Below are positions 55,216-63,918 of a DNA stretch of 64,000 bases, one piece after another (position 1 is the first letter of the stretch; every line of letters starts with the position of its first letter). Source of the DNA: Bradyrhizobium canariense (GTDB lineage: Bacteria; Pseudomonadota; Alphaproteobacteria; Rhizobiales; Xanthobacteraceae); the NCBI RefSeq assembly GCF_019402665.1, contig NZ_VSST01000056.1, positions 62,001-126,000 on the forward strand, read 5' to 3'. Made by a program: the position numbers and the translations under genes. Under the pieces are notes generated by a model. The model ran no database searches. It saw only the letters and a list, made by a program, of their open reading frames with translations, and was not told the DNA's origin.

Positions 55216-56226
55216 ATGAACCGCTTCGCTTGGGCCGCGCTCGTCGCCGCCCTCATCGCCTCTCCGCTCACCTCCACCCGCGCCGCCGACACCGCCCCGC
55301 GCGAGCCTTACGGCATCGCGCTCGAAGGCTTTGCCTATCCCTATCCCGTGCACCTGCTGCCTCTTGTCAATGACGGCGAGCAGCTCAGCATGGCTTATAT
55401 GGACGTGCCGCCGGCGCAGCCGAACGGCCGCACCGTCGTGCTGCTGCACGGGCGCAACTTCCCGTCGAGCTACTGGGCGCCTGTTATCAAGATGCTGAGC
55501 GAGGCCGGCTTCCGCGTCGTGGTGCCGGACCAGATCGGCTTCGGCAAATCTTCCAAGCCGACGGGCGAGCTGCATTTCGACAATCTGGCGCGCAACACCA
55601 TCGCGCTGCTCGATCATCTCAAGATCGACAAGGCCGAGATCGTCGCCCATTCGCTCGGCGGCATGCTGGGCGTCCGCATCGCCCGCGCCTATCCCGACCG
55701 CGTCGCTCACCTTGTTCTGACGGCCCCAATCGGGCTGGAAGACTACCGCCTGTATGTGCCGCCGACGCCGACCGAGAAGATCATCGAGGCCGAGGACAAG
55801 CTCACGGCCGATGGCTATCGCAAGCAGCTGCAGACCAATTACGCGATCAAGCTGCCGGCGGAGGCGATTACGCCGTTCATCGATGCCCGCTTCAACATCA
55901 AGGGCAGCCCTGATTATCCGCGCTGGCTGCGCGCCTTCGTCAGTTCCGGCCAGATGATCTATCGCGAGCCGGTGGCGCACGAGGTCGCACTGATCACCGA
56001 GCCGACGCTGTTCATCATGGGTGCCGACGACCACAACGCACCGGGCCGGCCGAACGCGCCGGAGTCGCTGCGCGCGAAAATGGGGCAGAACGCCGAGCTT
56101 GCGAAGGCACTCGCGGCGAAGATGCCGAACGGGCGGGCTGAGGTGATTCCGGACACCGGCCATCTCGTCTTCCTGGAATCACCGGAGAAGTACAAGGAGC
56201 TGGTCCTGGGCTTTCTCGGCCGCTAG
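55216..56226 (+). CDS. Secreted alpha/beta hydrolase
   Basis: A 336-residue exported hydrolase. ATG 55216 is used, though ATG 55198 is possible. The signal peptide is MNRFAWAALVAALIASPLTS then TRAAD. Nucleophile Ser is in VAHSLGGMLG, acid Asp in GADDHNAPG, and His in DTGHLVFLES; oxyanion HGRN follows VVLLHG. Likely periplasmic esterase; substrate unknown. Follows the ArsR gene on the same strand after about 100 bases. Confidence 0.88.
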   Translation: MNRFAWAALVAALIASPLTSTRAADTAPREPYGIALEGFAYPYPVHLLPLVNDGEQLSMAYMDVPPAQPNGRTVVLLHGRNFPSSYWAPVIKMLSEAGFRVVVPDQIGFGKSSKPTGELHFDNLARNTIALLDHLKIDKAEIVAHSLGGMLGVRIARAYPDRVAHLVLTAPIGLEDYRLYVPPTPTEKIIEAEDKLTADGYRKQLQTNYAIKLPAEAITPFIDARFNIKGSPDYPRWLRAFVSSGQMIYREPVAHEVALITEPTLFIMGADDHNAPGRPNAPESLRAKMGQNAELAKALAAKMPNGRAEVIPDTGHLVFLESPEKYKELVLGFLGR

Positions 56227-56440
56227 CGACATTGCTGTCGTCCGGAGCCGCGTGCGGGGAATGTTCATGCCGCATTCAGGTCATGATTGGCAGATTTGGC
56301 TCGCGTCGTGTCGGCATGTTGCGATTTTAACGTGTCGAATCGTGTCTTTTGATTCATGGTGCGCCGAAAGTGCCAAGCCCTCCTAGAAGCTGCCCCAATC
56401 CTGCCCGCAAAACCTCCCCAAGGACGAGAAGGAAGATCAA

Positions 56441-56692
56441 ATGAAATACCTGTTTGCCGCCGTGATGCTCGCCAGCGCGGTCGTTGGTTTCAGCGAGGCG
56501 GCCAGCGCCGCCGGCGGTTGCGGCCCCGGCTGGTATCGCGGCGCCTATGGCGGCTGCCGCCCGATGCGCGGTCCGGTCGTTGTCCGCCCGGGTCCGATCG
56601 TGGTTGCGCCGGCCCCTGTCGTGGTCGTGCCGCGCGCGCGCGTGTGCCCCTACGGCTTCCGCTGGTACGCCGGCCGCTGCCGCCCGTTCTGA
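56441..56692 (+). CDS. Small secreted Gly/Pro/Val-rich protein
   Basis: An 83-residue exported protein. GAAGGAAG precedes the ATG. Signal peptide MKYLFAAVMLASAVVGFSEA then ASAAGG; mature part has CGPGWYRGAYGGCRP, a repeated-valine stretch (PVVVRPGPIVVAPAPVVVVP) and a final CPYGFRWYAGRCRPF. Two Cys pairs may form disulfides. Typical bradyrhizobial cell-envelope protein of unknown role. A strong terminator follows at 56713. Confidence 0.75.
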   Translation: MKYLFAAVMLASAVVGFSEAASAAGGCGPGWYRGAYGGCRPMRGPVVVRPGPIVVAPAPVVVVPRARVCPYGFRWYAGRCRPF

Positions 56693-56712
56693 TCTCGTTC
56701 TTCGCATAGCGA

Positions 56713-56753
56713 AATGGCCGCGCGGCGAAAGCCTGCGCGGCCATTTTCTTTTT
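56713..56753 (+). terminator. Rho-independent terminator
   Basis: AATGGCCGCGC and GCGCGGCCATT form an 11-bp stem around an 11-base loop and are followed by TTCTTTTTG. It ends the transcript of the small secreted protein gene. Confidence 0.9.
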
Positions 56754-56839
56754 GAGCGCCTGACGTCGCACCGGGATGTTTCGAATCAGAACGGGGACCG
56801 TGATCGCGGTCCCCGTTCGAGCCTCGCTTAGCGCGAAGC

Positions 56840-57118
56840 TTACCAATGGCGGCGGTGCCAGCGCCGGCGATGCCAGCCCCAGTGACGGCGGCGCCAACCC
56901 CAATGACGGTGACGGCCGTGCCAGTGCACCTGCTCCGGCTTCAACTGCGCGGCCTCTTCGCTGCTGGTGACTGCGGGATGAGCGTCGGGATTACCTTGCG
57001 GCATCCTGCCATCACCGAGCGGCTGCGGCGCCAGCGGCGCGGCCTGTGCGGCAGTGGTGAACGCGGCAGCTCCGGCCGCGACACCGATTGCAAATTTTAA
57101 AAAGTTCCGGCGCTCCAT
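56840..57118 (-). CDS. Tat-exported His/Trp/Arg-rich protein
   Basis: A 92-residue protein. ATG 57118 has AGGAAAG upstream. MERRNFLKFAIGVAAGAAAF with TTAAQA is a twin-arginine signal (RRNFLK). The mature part is short: APLAPQPLGDGRMPQGNPDA, then a cluster of His, Trp and Arg (WHGRHRHWGWRRRHWGW, then HRRRWHRRHW). Such clusters may bind metal or the membrane. Tat export suggests that folding or cofactor binding happens in the cytoplasm first. Function unknown. Confidence 0.8.
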   Translation of the reverse strand: MERRNFLKFAIGVAAGAAAFTTAAQAAPLAPQPLGDGRMPQGNPDAHPAVTSSEEAAQLKPEQVHWHGRHRHWGWRRRHWGWHRRRWHRRHW

Positions 57119-57255
57119 GACTTCTTTCCTCTTGGATGGTCGTGCCAGTGATGCAGAGGAAGTGTCGCGGCGACGACATGAACCGAAGCTGAATCGCGCG
57201 TTCAGCTTCGTTGCGCAGGTGACAGAGAGGATTCGCAGCGCCGTAGCCCGGTGCT

Positions 57256-57570
57256 CTATTTCCCAAACTCCTGCGCCAGCACCAGCAACTCGCGCGTGCG
57301 CGTCACGTCGGGCCAATCGCGGTTGAAATCGGCCACCAGCTGCGTCAGCGCATCGCCCTTCAACATGGCGTGCAGCGCAGCCTCGCTCTCGAACTGAAAC
57401 ATCGCCTGATGCAGTGACGGATCGTCGAGGCTCCAGAACCGCCAGGCCTTAGCCACACCGAACACCTTCACCGCGTCGGGCAGATGTTCCGTCTCGTACC
57501 ATCTATCGAAGGCGGCGCGCCTGCCGGCTTCGGTGACGGTGGCGCGAACGACGAAGAAGGCTGACGGCAT
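57256..57570 (-). CDS. Small dimeric alpha/beta-barrel protein
   Basis: A 104-residue protein: PSAFFVVRATVTEAGRRAAF, then RWYETEHLPDAVKVFGVAKA and FQFESEAALHAMLKGDALTQ. The W-Y-x-x-E-H-L-P-D motif is typical of ABM/EthD-like barrels. Role unknown. Upstream gene at 57698 is divergent. Confidence 0.75.
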   Translation of the reverse strand: MPSAFFVVRATVTEAGRRAAFDRWYETEHLPDAVKVFGVAKAWRFWSLDDPSLHQAMFQFESEAALHAMLKGDALTQLVADFNRDWPDVTRTRELLVLAQEFGK

Positions 57571-57697
57571 CGGGTTTCCTCCTGTTGCTTGGGTGAGACT
57601 AGCCGGTCACGTCGGCGACGACAAAAAAGGACGGCACCGGTGTCGGAACGCGCATCTCTCGCCCGTCCTATGCCTGAACAGCAGACGGAGACACCAC

Positions 57698-58348
57698 ATG
57701 CCCGACCTCACCCTCACCACCTTCGACTGGGTTCCCCCGCCCCCGCGCGGTTTCGTGCGCGACCTACGGGTGCGCTGGGCGCTCGAGGAGGCCGCATTGC
57801 CCTATCGCGTCGCGAGCGCGCCGTTCGACGGGCGCGGCGCCGAGCATCTTGCGCACCAGCCGTTCGGGCAGGTGCCATGGCTGACCGACGGCGATCTCTC
57901 GATCTTCGAGAGCGGCGCGATCCTGCTACATCTCGGCGGCCTCAGCGCGAAGCTGATGCCATCAGATCCGCGCGGCCGCAACGAGGCCACGGAATGGCTG
58001 TTCGCCGCGCTCAATTCGGTGGAGATGGCGAGCCTGCCCTGGGGGATGTCGAAGTTCATGGGACATCCGACCGATACGGCGGCGTGGAAATTCGTGGACG
58101 ACTTCCTCAAACTCCGCCTCAAGCACATGGAGGCGGTGCTGGCCAACCGCGAATGGCTGGCAGGCACGTTCTCCGTCGCCGACATCCTGATGGCCGACGT
58201 GCTGCGCGTCGTCGATCAGTTCGGTGGGCTCGCGGACAGTCCCGCCTGCCGCGCCTATGTTGCACGCGCCACCAGCCGCCCAGCGTTCGCAAAAGCCCAC
58301 GCGGACCAGATGGCGCATTTCGCGGCGGCGGACGCGGCGCGTTCGTAG
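57698..58348 (+). CDS. Glutathione S-transferase-family protein
   Basis: A 216-residue GST. The thioredoxin-like N-terminal domain has FVRDLRVRWALEEAALPYRV, then FGQVPWLTDGDLSIFESGAI with the cis-Pro and Glu-Ser of the G site. The C-terminal helical domain has EWLAGTFSVADILMADVLRV. Cytoplasmic; substrate unknown. The expected N-terminal Ser/Tyr/Cys is replaced by a Pro-rich PPPPRGF segment. Confidence 0.88.
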   Translation: MPDLTLTTFDWVPPPPRGFVRDLRVRWALEEAALPYRVASAPFDGRGAEHLAHQPFGQVPWLTDGDLSIFESGAILLHLGGLSAKLMPSDPRGRNEATEWLFAALNSVEMASLPWGMSKFMGHPTDTAAWKFVDDFLKLRLKHMEAVLANREWLAGTFSVADILMADVLRVVDQFGGLADSPACRAYVARATSRPAFAKAHADQMAHFAAADAARS

Positions 58349-58358
58349 TTCGTAGTTC

Positions 58359-58442
58359 GTAGGGCGGATTAGCGAAGCGTAATCCGCCACTTCCCTATCC
58401 GATGAACCTTGGTGGATTACGCTGTCGCTAATCCACCCTACG
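58359..58442. repeat. GTAGGGCGGATTAGC palindromic repeat
   Basis: GTAGGGCGGATTAGCGAAGC at the left and GCTAATCCACCCTAC at the right form a large inverted repeat. A dispersed intergenic element of the same kind, downstream of the GST gene. Confidence 0.8.
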
Positions 58443-58525
58443 CACCGAACGTGATGCTCCGCACATATCTAACCCGACGGCGGCCGTAGGCTCGGCCATC
58501 AAATCAACCCTGCGGAAGGTGACAC

Positions 58526-58678
58526 ATGGCCCGCATCGCATATCTCAGAGACCAGCTTGCCCGCGCCGAAAGACTGGCAAAAGCGATCCTCGACCGGCAA
58601 ACCGCGGAGCAGCTTCAGGCGTTCGCAGCCGAATGCCGCGAGGAGCTGCAGGTGCTGTCGCGCAGGGTTGCGGCGTAA
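58526..58678 (+). CDS. Small helical protein (50 residues)
   Basis: ATG with GGAAGG upstream: MARIAYLRDQLARAERLAKA, ILDRQTAEQLQAFAAECREE and LQVLSRRVAA. It is a fully helical protein with heptad-like Leu. I recall near relatives in Bradyrhizobium. Function unknown. Confidence 0.65.
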   Translation: MARIAYLRDQLARAERLAKAILDRQTAEQLQAFAAECREELQVLSRRVAA

Positions 58679-58688
58679 GGCTGCTCGG

Positions 58689-59036
58689 TTACACGAGCTT
58701 CATCGGCGCATCCGCGACCACGCGAAGGTCGATGCGGCTGATCAGTTGAGACCGAAGCGCCTCCGCATCACCGATCGCACCCTCCGTCTGCCGCAGCGTG
58801 CTGACGTTCGAACCGAGCGAGACGATCCCGCCGAGCACCAGAGCGATCGATCCGAGCGCGGCGGTCTGACCCATCCCGAACAAGCCGAGGATCGTGATCA
58901 GCAACAGCGCAGCCCCGCCACCGATCGCGAGCTTTGATGCCAGGATGTACTTCCGACATCGCTCGGCGATCTCGGCCAAAGCCTCGATCCGCGCTTCGAT
59001 GTCTGAAATCTCGTCGGTCGGATCGCTGTCGGTCAT
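58689..59036 (-). CDS. Small two-helix membrane protein
   Basis: A 115-residue protein. A cytoplasmic charged helix (SDIEARIEALAEIAERCRKY), two membrane segments (LAIGGGAALLLITILGLFGM and AALGSIALVLGGIVSLGSNV) and a second charged helix (RQTEGAIGDAEALRSQLISR). Function unknown; convergent with the small helical gene at 58526. Confidence 0.7.
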   Translation of the reverse strand: MTDSDPTDEISDIEARIEALAEIAERCRKYILASKLAIGGGAALLLITILGLFGMGQTAALGSIALVLGGIVSLGSNVSTLRQTEGAIGDAEALRSQLISRIDLRVVADAPMKLV

Positions 59037-59075
59037 TGGATTTGGATCGAGGATGCCAACTCAGAAACAGAATCA

Positions 59076-59149
59076 GTAGCCCGCATGAGCGAAGCGACAT
59101 GCGGGACTTGGATAGAAAACCCGGATGTCGCTACGCTCATCCGGGCTAC
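59076..59149. repeat. GTAGCCCGCATGAGCG palindromic repeat
   Basis: GTAGCCCGCATGAGCGAAGC at the left and CGCTCATCCGGGCTAC at the right form an inverted repeat with ACATGCGGGACTTGGATAG between. A third class of dispersed intergenic repeat, next to the stop of the carboxylase gene. Confidence 0.8.
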
Positions 59150-59158
59150 AAGTGCGCT

Positions 59159-60691
59159 CTACAACGGCAAATTGTCGTGCTTCTTCGCCGGCGTTTCCAC
59201 CTTCTTGTCCTTCAGCATCGACAGCGCCCTTGCGATCCGTTTCCGCGTCGAGTGCGGCATGATGACGTCGTCGATGTAGCCACGTTCTGCGGCAATGAAC
59301 GGAGATAGGAAGCGGTCTTCGTATTCCTTGGTGCGCGCGGCGATCTTGTCGGGGTCGCCGATGTCGGCGCGGAAGATGATCTCGACCGCGCCCTTGGCGC
59401 CCATCACCGCGATCTGGGCGGTCGGCCAGGCATAGTTCATGTCGGCGCCGATCTCCTTGGAGGCCATGACGTCGAAGGCGCCGCCATAGGCCTTGCGGGT
59501 GATGATGGTGACCAGCGGCACGGTGCACTGGGAGTACGCAAACAGCAGCTTGGCGCCGTGCTTGATCAGGCCGCCATATTCCTGCGCGGTGCCCGGCAGG
59601 AAGCCCGGCACGTCGACGAAGGTGACGATCGGGATGTTGAAGGCATCGCAGAAGCGGACGAAGCGCGCGGCCTTGCGCGAGGCATCGGAGTCGAGCACGC
59701 CGGCCAGTACCATCGGCTGGTTGGCGACGAAGCCCACGGTGCGGCCCGCGATGCGGCCGAAGCCGGTGACGATGTTCTTGGCAAAAGCGTCCGCGATCTC
59801 GAAGAAGTCGCCCTCGTCCACGACCTTGAGGATCAGCTCCTTCATGTCGTAGGGCTTGTTCGGATTGTCGGGGATCAGCGTGTCGAGCGACATGTCGACC
59901 CGGCCGATGTCGTCGAAGCTCGGCCATTCCGGCACGCCGTCGGTGTTGTTGGACGGCAGGAAGTCGATCAGGCGCCGCATCTGCAACAGCGTCTCGACGT
60001 CGTTCTCGAAGGCGCCGTCGGCTATCGAGGAGCGCGTGGCGTGCACTGAGGCACCGCCGAGCTCTTCCGCCGTGACGACCTCGTTGGTGACGGTCTTCAC
60101 CACGTCCGGGCCGGTGACGAACATGTAGCTGGTGTTCTTCACCATGAAGATGAAGTCGGTCATCGCAGGCGAATAGACGTCGCCGCCGGCGCAGGGGCCC
60201 ATGATGACAGAGATCTGCGGGATCACGCCGGAGGCGAGCACGTTGCGGCGGAACACATAGGAATAGCCGGCGAGCGCGGCGACGCCTTCCTGGATGCGGG
60301 CGCCGCCCGCGTCATAGAGGCCGATGATGGGCGCACGCGCCTTCATCGCCATGTCCTGGAGTTTCGTGATCTTCAGCGCGTGCGTTTCCGAGAGCGAGCC
60401 GCCGAACACCGTAAAGTCCTTGGCGAACACAAAAGTCTTGCGGCCATTGACGGTGCCCCAGCCGGTGACCACGCCGTCGCCGGGCACCTTGTTCTTCTCC
60501 ATGCCGAATTCGGTGGAGCGGTGCTCGACGAACATGTCGAATTCCTCGAACGATCCCTTGTCGAGCAAGAGCTCGATGCGCTCACGCGCGGTCAGCTTGC
60601 CGCGCGCGTGCTGCGCCTCGATGCGCTTCTCACCGCCGCCGAGCTTTGCGCCGGCGCGACGGTCTTCGAGGGCGTCCAGGATATTCTTCAT
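59159..60691 (-). CDS. pccB: Propionyl-CoA carboxylase beta chain
   Basis: A 510-residue carboxyltransferase. N-terminal half with MKNILDALEDRRAGAKLGGG, RGKLTARERIELLLDKGSFE and the acyl-CoA motif MGPCAGGDVYSPAMTDF; C-terminal half with FVDVPGFLPGTAQEYGGLIK, RKAYGGAFDVMASKEIGADM and IAVMGAKGAVEIIFRA. Length and motifs fit PccB. The biotin-carboxylase alpha subunit is not in this window. It converts propionyl-CoA to methylmalonyl-CoA. Confidence 0.95.
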   Translation of the reverse strand: MKNILDALEDRRAGAKLGGGEKRIEAQHARGKLTARERIELLLDKGSFEEFDMFVEHRSTEFGMEKNKVPGDGVVTGWGTVNGRKTFVFAKDFTVFGGSLSETHALKITKLQDMAMKARAPIIGLYDAGGARIQEGVAALAGYSYVFRRNVLASGVIPQISVIMGPCAGGDVYSPAMTDFIFMVKNTSYMFVTGPDVVKTVTNEVVTAEELGGASVHATRSSIADGAFENDVETLLQMRRLIDFLPSNNTDGVPEWPSFDDIGRVDMSLDTLIPDNPNKPYDMKELILKVVDEGDFFEIADAFAKNIVTGFGRIAGRTVGFVANQPMVLAGVLDSDASRKAARFVRFCDAFNIPIVTFVDVPGFLPGTAQEYGGLIKHGAKLLFAYSQCTVPLVTIITRKAYGGAFDVMASKEIGADMNYAWPTAQIAVMGAKGAVEIIFRADIGDPDKIAARTKEYEDRFLSPFIAAERGYIDDVIMPHSTRKRIARALSMLKDKKVETPAKKHDNLPL

Positions 60692-60839
60692 TTGCTCCCG
60701 CCAGTTCTTAGCCTAAATGCGATTGCCGGGGTTCTAACACGGCATTTTGCGGGCCGGGAAGCGGCTTTCGGTCCCGCAGGGCTGCCTTGCCGCAGCGGGA
60801 AAGCGCAAGGAATTACAAAGTTTTGCCTGGGAGACGAGC

Positions 60840-61244
60840 ATGACCGAAGGAACGGCTGAGACCGGCGCGGCGACGGGCGGCGTCAACATCCTGCTGCGGC
60901 TGGAGGGCCTGACCCTGTTTGTGGGGATGGTGATGCTCTACTGGGCCTGGGACGGCTCATGGCTCGTGTTCGCCCTGCTGTTCTTCGTCCCCGATCTCAG
61001 CTTCCTGGCATATCTGTCGAACGCCAAACTCGGCGCGATGGTCTACAACGCCGCCCACAGCTACATGGCGCCGGTCGCGCTGCTGACGCTCGGCTTCGGC
61101 CTCGCCTCGCCGCTCACCCTGTCCATCGCCTTGATCTGGCTCGCCCATATCGGCCTCGACCGGGCACTGGGCTATGGCCTGAAATATTCGGCCGGGTTCG
61201 GCTTCACCCATCTCGGCCGGATCGGCCGGCAGAAGGATACCTGA
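60840..61244 (+). CDS. DUF4260-family membrane protein
   Basis: A 134-residue protein from ATG 60840 with GGGAGA upstream. Four hydrophobic segments: LLRLEGLTLFVGMVMLYWAW, LVFALLFFVPDLSFLAYLSN, MAPVALLTLGFGLASPLTLS and IALIWLAHIGLDRALGYGLK. The P-D-L-S-F-L-A-Y and W-x-H-I-G-x-D-R motifs are the DUF4260 features. Function unknown. Divergent from pccB. Confidence 0.85.
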   Translation: MTEGTAETGAATGGVNILLRLEGLTLFVGMVMLYWAWDGSWLVFALLFFVPDLSFLAYLSNAKLGAMVYNAAHSYMAPVALLTLGFGLASPLTLSIALIWLAHIGLDRALGYGLKYSAGFGFTHLGRIGRQKDT

Positions 61245-61394
61245 CCCCACGCGCTGCCCGTAAATTTGGCGGCCCGCTCCGGTTGACCGGACCTGCCGAT
61301 TCAGGCTTGCTCACGTTTACGATCAGGCGCCGAATGTTGCGTGAGCTCAGTCGGTACGGCGGCGGTCATCATTTCCGGCTGCAAGCATCACCCC

Positions 61395-61988
61395 ATGTCC
61401 GCGACGGTCGTTCCCCTGCCGCCGAACTCGTCGTCCGAAACCACCGACTTCCTGCGGCGCATGGCCAGCATGGTGTCGGGGCGGAACGGCGAAATGCTGC
61501 TGCGTGCGGCCGCGCTGATCGAGTCGCTGACGCAGCGGGCGATGTCGGCGGAACGCCTCTATCACCGGGAGCACGAAGAGAACACGCGCAACAGCGAGCT
61601 GCGCGAGGCCGGTGAGATGGCGTCGGACGCCATGGTCAAGCAAATCGACGGGCTGCGCAGCCAGCTTGCCGAAATCACCGCGGCCGCCGCGGCCGAGCGC
61701 GCGGCATTCGATGCCGAGCGCGGCAAGCTGCTCGGCCTGATGCAGCACGCCGAGAGCCATATTGGCCAGCTCACAAGCGAGCTGGAAACGCTGCACGCCT
61801 CGGTCGACAGCTTCAACGAGACCGCAATCTCCGTGCCGATCGAGGTGCTGCGGCTGGCGCGCACCCAGTTCGATTTCCTCTCCGCCGGCTTTGCCCGCAA
61901 GGGCGACGTCATCTCGCAGGCGATGAGCGAGATTGGCGGTTTTGCGATCGACCAGGCGCTGACGGTGAAGAAGGTCGATCCCGCCTGA
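61395..61988 (+). CDS. Coiled-coil protein
   Basis: A 197-residue protein. Start is uncertain (61341 GTG or 61395 ATG). It has a long helical, coiled-coil region (RLYHREHEENTRNSELREAG, EMASDAMVKQIDGLRSQLAE and ITAAAAAERAAFDAERGKLL), then HIGQLTSELETLHASVDSFN. Cytoplasmic. A structural or scaffold role is inferred. Confidence 0.65.
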   Translation: MSATVVPLPPNSSSETTDFLRRMASMVSGRNGEMLLRAAALIESLTQRAMSAERLYHREHEENTRNSELREAGEMASDAMVKQIDGLRSQLAEITAAAAAERAAFDAERGKLLGLMQHAESHIGQLTSELETLHASVDSFNETAISVPIEVLRLARTQFDFLSAGFARKGDVISQAMSEIGGFAIDQALTVKKVDPA

Positions 61989-62067
61989 GGCGAACCGCCG
62001 GCTTGCGTCAATTTGACAGCGCGCAGGCCTGTTGTTCTACTCACTGAAAATCACGGGGGAGGATCCG

Positions 62068-63063
62068 ATGCCGACGGCATTCCGCGTCGCCATGGCGCTC
62101 TGCATTTCAACGCTGTTCGTCGGCATTTGCGCCAACGCGCAATCGCTTCCCAGGGAAGTCGCCACCCGCGCCGAGATCTACCCGATCCCCTCGCTCACCC
62201 TCTCCGACCAGCAATTCCTGAGCGGCGACGCCGCGGCCGGCAAGCCGGTGACGGTCGCAGGCGAACTCCGCGTGGCGCAAGGCAGCGGAAAACTCCCCGT
62301 CGTGGTGCTGATGCACGGCTCGAGCGGCGTCGGCACCACCACCGAAGCCTGGGTGCACGCGTTCAACGCCATGGGCATCTCGACCTTCGTGATCGACGGC
62401 TTTACCGGCCGCGGGCTGACGGTGGTGGGGCCGAACCAGGCTCTGCTCGGCCGGCTCAACCTCGTCATCGACATCTACCGCTCGCTGGAGATCCTCGCAA
62501 AACATCCCCGCGTCGATCCTGATCGCATCGTGCTGATGGGCTTTTCACGCGGCGGACAGGCGACGCTCTATGCGAGCCTCGAGCGCTTCCACAAGCTCTG
62601 GAACAAGTCCGGCATCCAGTTCGCCGCCTACATTCCGTTCTACCCCGACTGCTCGACGACCTATCAGAACGACACGGACGTCGCCGTGCGCCCGATCCGC
62701 ATCTTTCACGGCACGCCCGACGACTACAATCCCGTCAAGAGCTGCAAGGCTTTCGTTGAGCGGCTCAAGACGGCCGGCCGCGACGTGGTGCTGACCGAAT
62801 ACCCCGACAGCGCGCATGGTTTTGACAGTGGGCTGCTCGGCGTCAATACGGTCACCGTGTCCACGGGCGCGCAGACGGTGCGCAACTGCCAGATCCGCGA
62901 AGGCGATGGCGGCGTGCTGATGAACGCCGATACGAAAGCGCCGTTCACGTACCAGGACGCTTGCGTCGAGCTCAATCCACATGTCGGCGGTAATCCCGCC
63001 ACGGCCGTGGAGTCGCGCAAGGCCGTGGAGGAGTTTTTGCAGGTGCTGTTCAAACTGAGTTGA
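62068..63063 (+). CDS. Secreted dienelactone hydrolase-family protein
   Basis: A 331-residue exported protein with GGGGGAGGA upstream. Signal peptide MPTAFRVAMALCISTLFVGI then CANAQS. Alpha/beta-hydrolase core: VVVLMHGSSGVGTTTEAWVH, nucleophile Ser in VLMGFSRGGQATLY, Asp in HGTPDDYNPVK and His in YPDSAHGFDS. The C-terminal part contains a Cys pair (VRNCQIREGDG...YQDACVELN). Likely periplasmic hydrolase; substrate unknown. Confidence 0.88.
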   Translation: MPTAFRVAMALCISTLFVGICANAQSLPREVATRAEIYPIPSLTLSDQQFLSGDAAAGKPVTVAGELRVAQGSGKLPVVVLMHGSSGVGTTTEAWVHAFNAMGISTFVIDGFTGRGLTVVGPNQALLGRLNLVIDIYRSLEILAKHPRVDPDRIVLMGFSRGGQATLYASLERFHKLWNKSGIQFAAYIPFYPDCSTTYQNDTDVAVRPIRIFHGTPDDYNPVKSCKAFVERLKTAGRDVVLTEYPDSAHGFDSGLLGVNTVTVSTGAQTVRNCQIREGDGGVLMNADTKAPFTYQDACVELNPHVGGNPATAVESRKAVEEFLQVLFKLS

Positions 63064-63107
63064 GAAGCAACTCGACCTTGGGAGCCGGCGTCGGCGCCAC
63101 ATACTCC

Positions 63108-63193
63108 GTCATTGCGAGCGAAGCGAAGCAATCCAGAATCTCGCCGCGGAGGCAGTCTGGATTGCTTCGTCGCTTCGCTCCTCGCAATGACGG
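63108..63193. repeat. GCAATCCAG palindromic repeat, copy 3
   Basis: GTCATTGCGAGCGAAGCGAA at the left and CTCGCAATGACGG at the right, with ATCCAGAATCTCGCCGCGGA and TCTGGATTGCTTCG in between. Between convergent genes. Confidence 0.85.
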
Positions 63194-63196
63194 AGG

Positions 63197-63853
63197 CTAC
63201 GGCTCGCCCGGCTTGAACGGCTCCTGCTTGTCCGGCGGCACGGTCTCCTCCGCCATTGCCAGCAGCATCGCGACCATCACGTAATTGCCGGCGACCGCAG
63301 TGAGGTCGACGATCTGCTGGTCGTTAAACGCCTTCTTCGCCCGCGCGTAGGTCTCGTCAGAAACCTTCCTGGTCGTGGTGAGCTCGGTGACGAAATCGTA
63401 GACCACGGCCTCGTCCTCGGCCATGTTCGCAGGCCGCTTATTGGCCATCAGCTCCGCGATGACGTCGGGCGACAGGCCCGCCTTCGCCGCGAGCGGCGCA
63501 TGGGCGTACCATTCGACCTGCGAGCGCCATTGCCGCCCGATGATCAGGATCGCGAACTCGTTGAGTTTTGTCGGGACCGAGGTCTCCCAGCGCAGATAGT
63601 GGAACAGGTCAAACAGACGCTGGCCGAGCACCGGGCTGCGGATCATCGGATTGTAGGGCCCGCCGATGCCCACGCTCGAGACCTTCATGATCTGCTCGCC
63701 GAGCGGCTTCTGCTTGGCGTCGAGCTGGTCCATCGTGAGCTGCGGAAAGCGCGGCTCCCTGCTGGTGGCGGGAGCGGCAAACATCGTAGCGGCGAGCCAG
63801 CCGCCCGCGGCAGCAAGCGTCAGCGACGACAGCCAGAGCGGCGTTGAGTTCAT
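63197..63853 (-). CDS. Carboxymuconolactone decarboxylase-family protein, exported
   Basis: A 218-residue protein with an N-terminal signal or anchor (LWLSSLTLAAAGGWLAATMF). AILIIGRQWRSQVEWYAHAP then AAKAGLSPDVIAELMANKRP match CMD-like folds (AhpD superfamily), with Glu and His present but without the Cys-x-x-Cys of AhpD. This resembles the CMD members used in degradation of aromatic or chlorinated compounds. Periplasmic; function inferred only from fold. Confidence 0.8.
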   Translation of the reverse strand: MNSTPLWLSSLTLAAAGGWLAATMFAAPATSREPRFPQLTMDQLDAKQKPLGEQIMKVSSVGIGGPYNPMIRSPVLGQRLFDLFHYLRWETSVPTKLNEFAILIIGRQWRSQVEWYAHAPLAAKAGLSPDVIAELMANKRPANMAEDEAVVYDFVTELTTTRKVSDETYARAKKAFNDQQIVDLTAVAGNYVMVAMLLAMAEETVPPDKQEPFKPGEP

Positions 63854-63918
63854 GTTGTGTCCTCCCGGTTTTTTCTTGACCCGGAGGATGCTAGTCGAGC
63901 GGCGCTCGCGCGGTAGCG

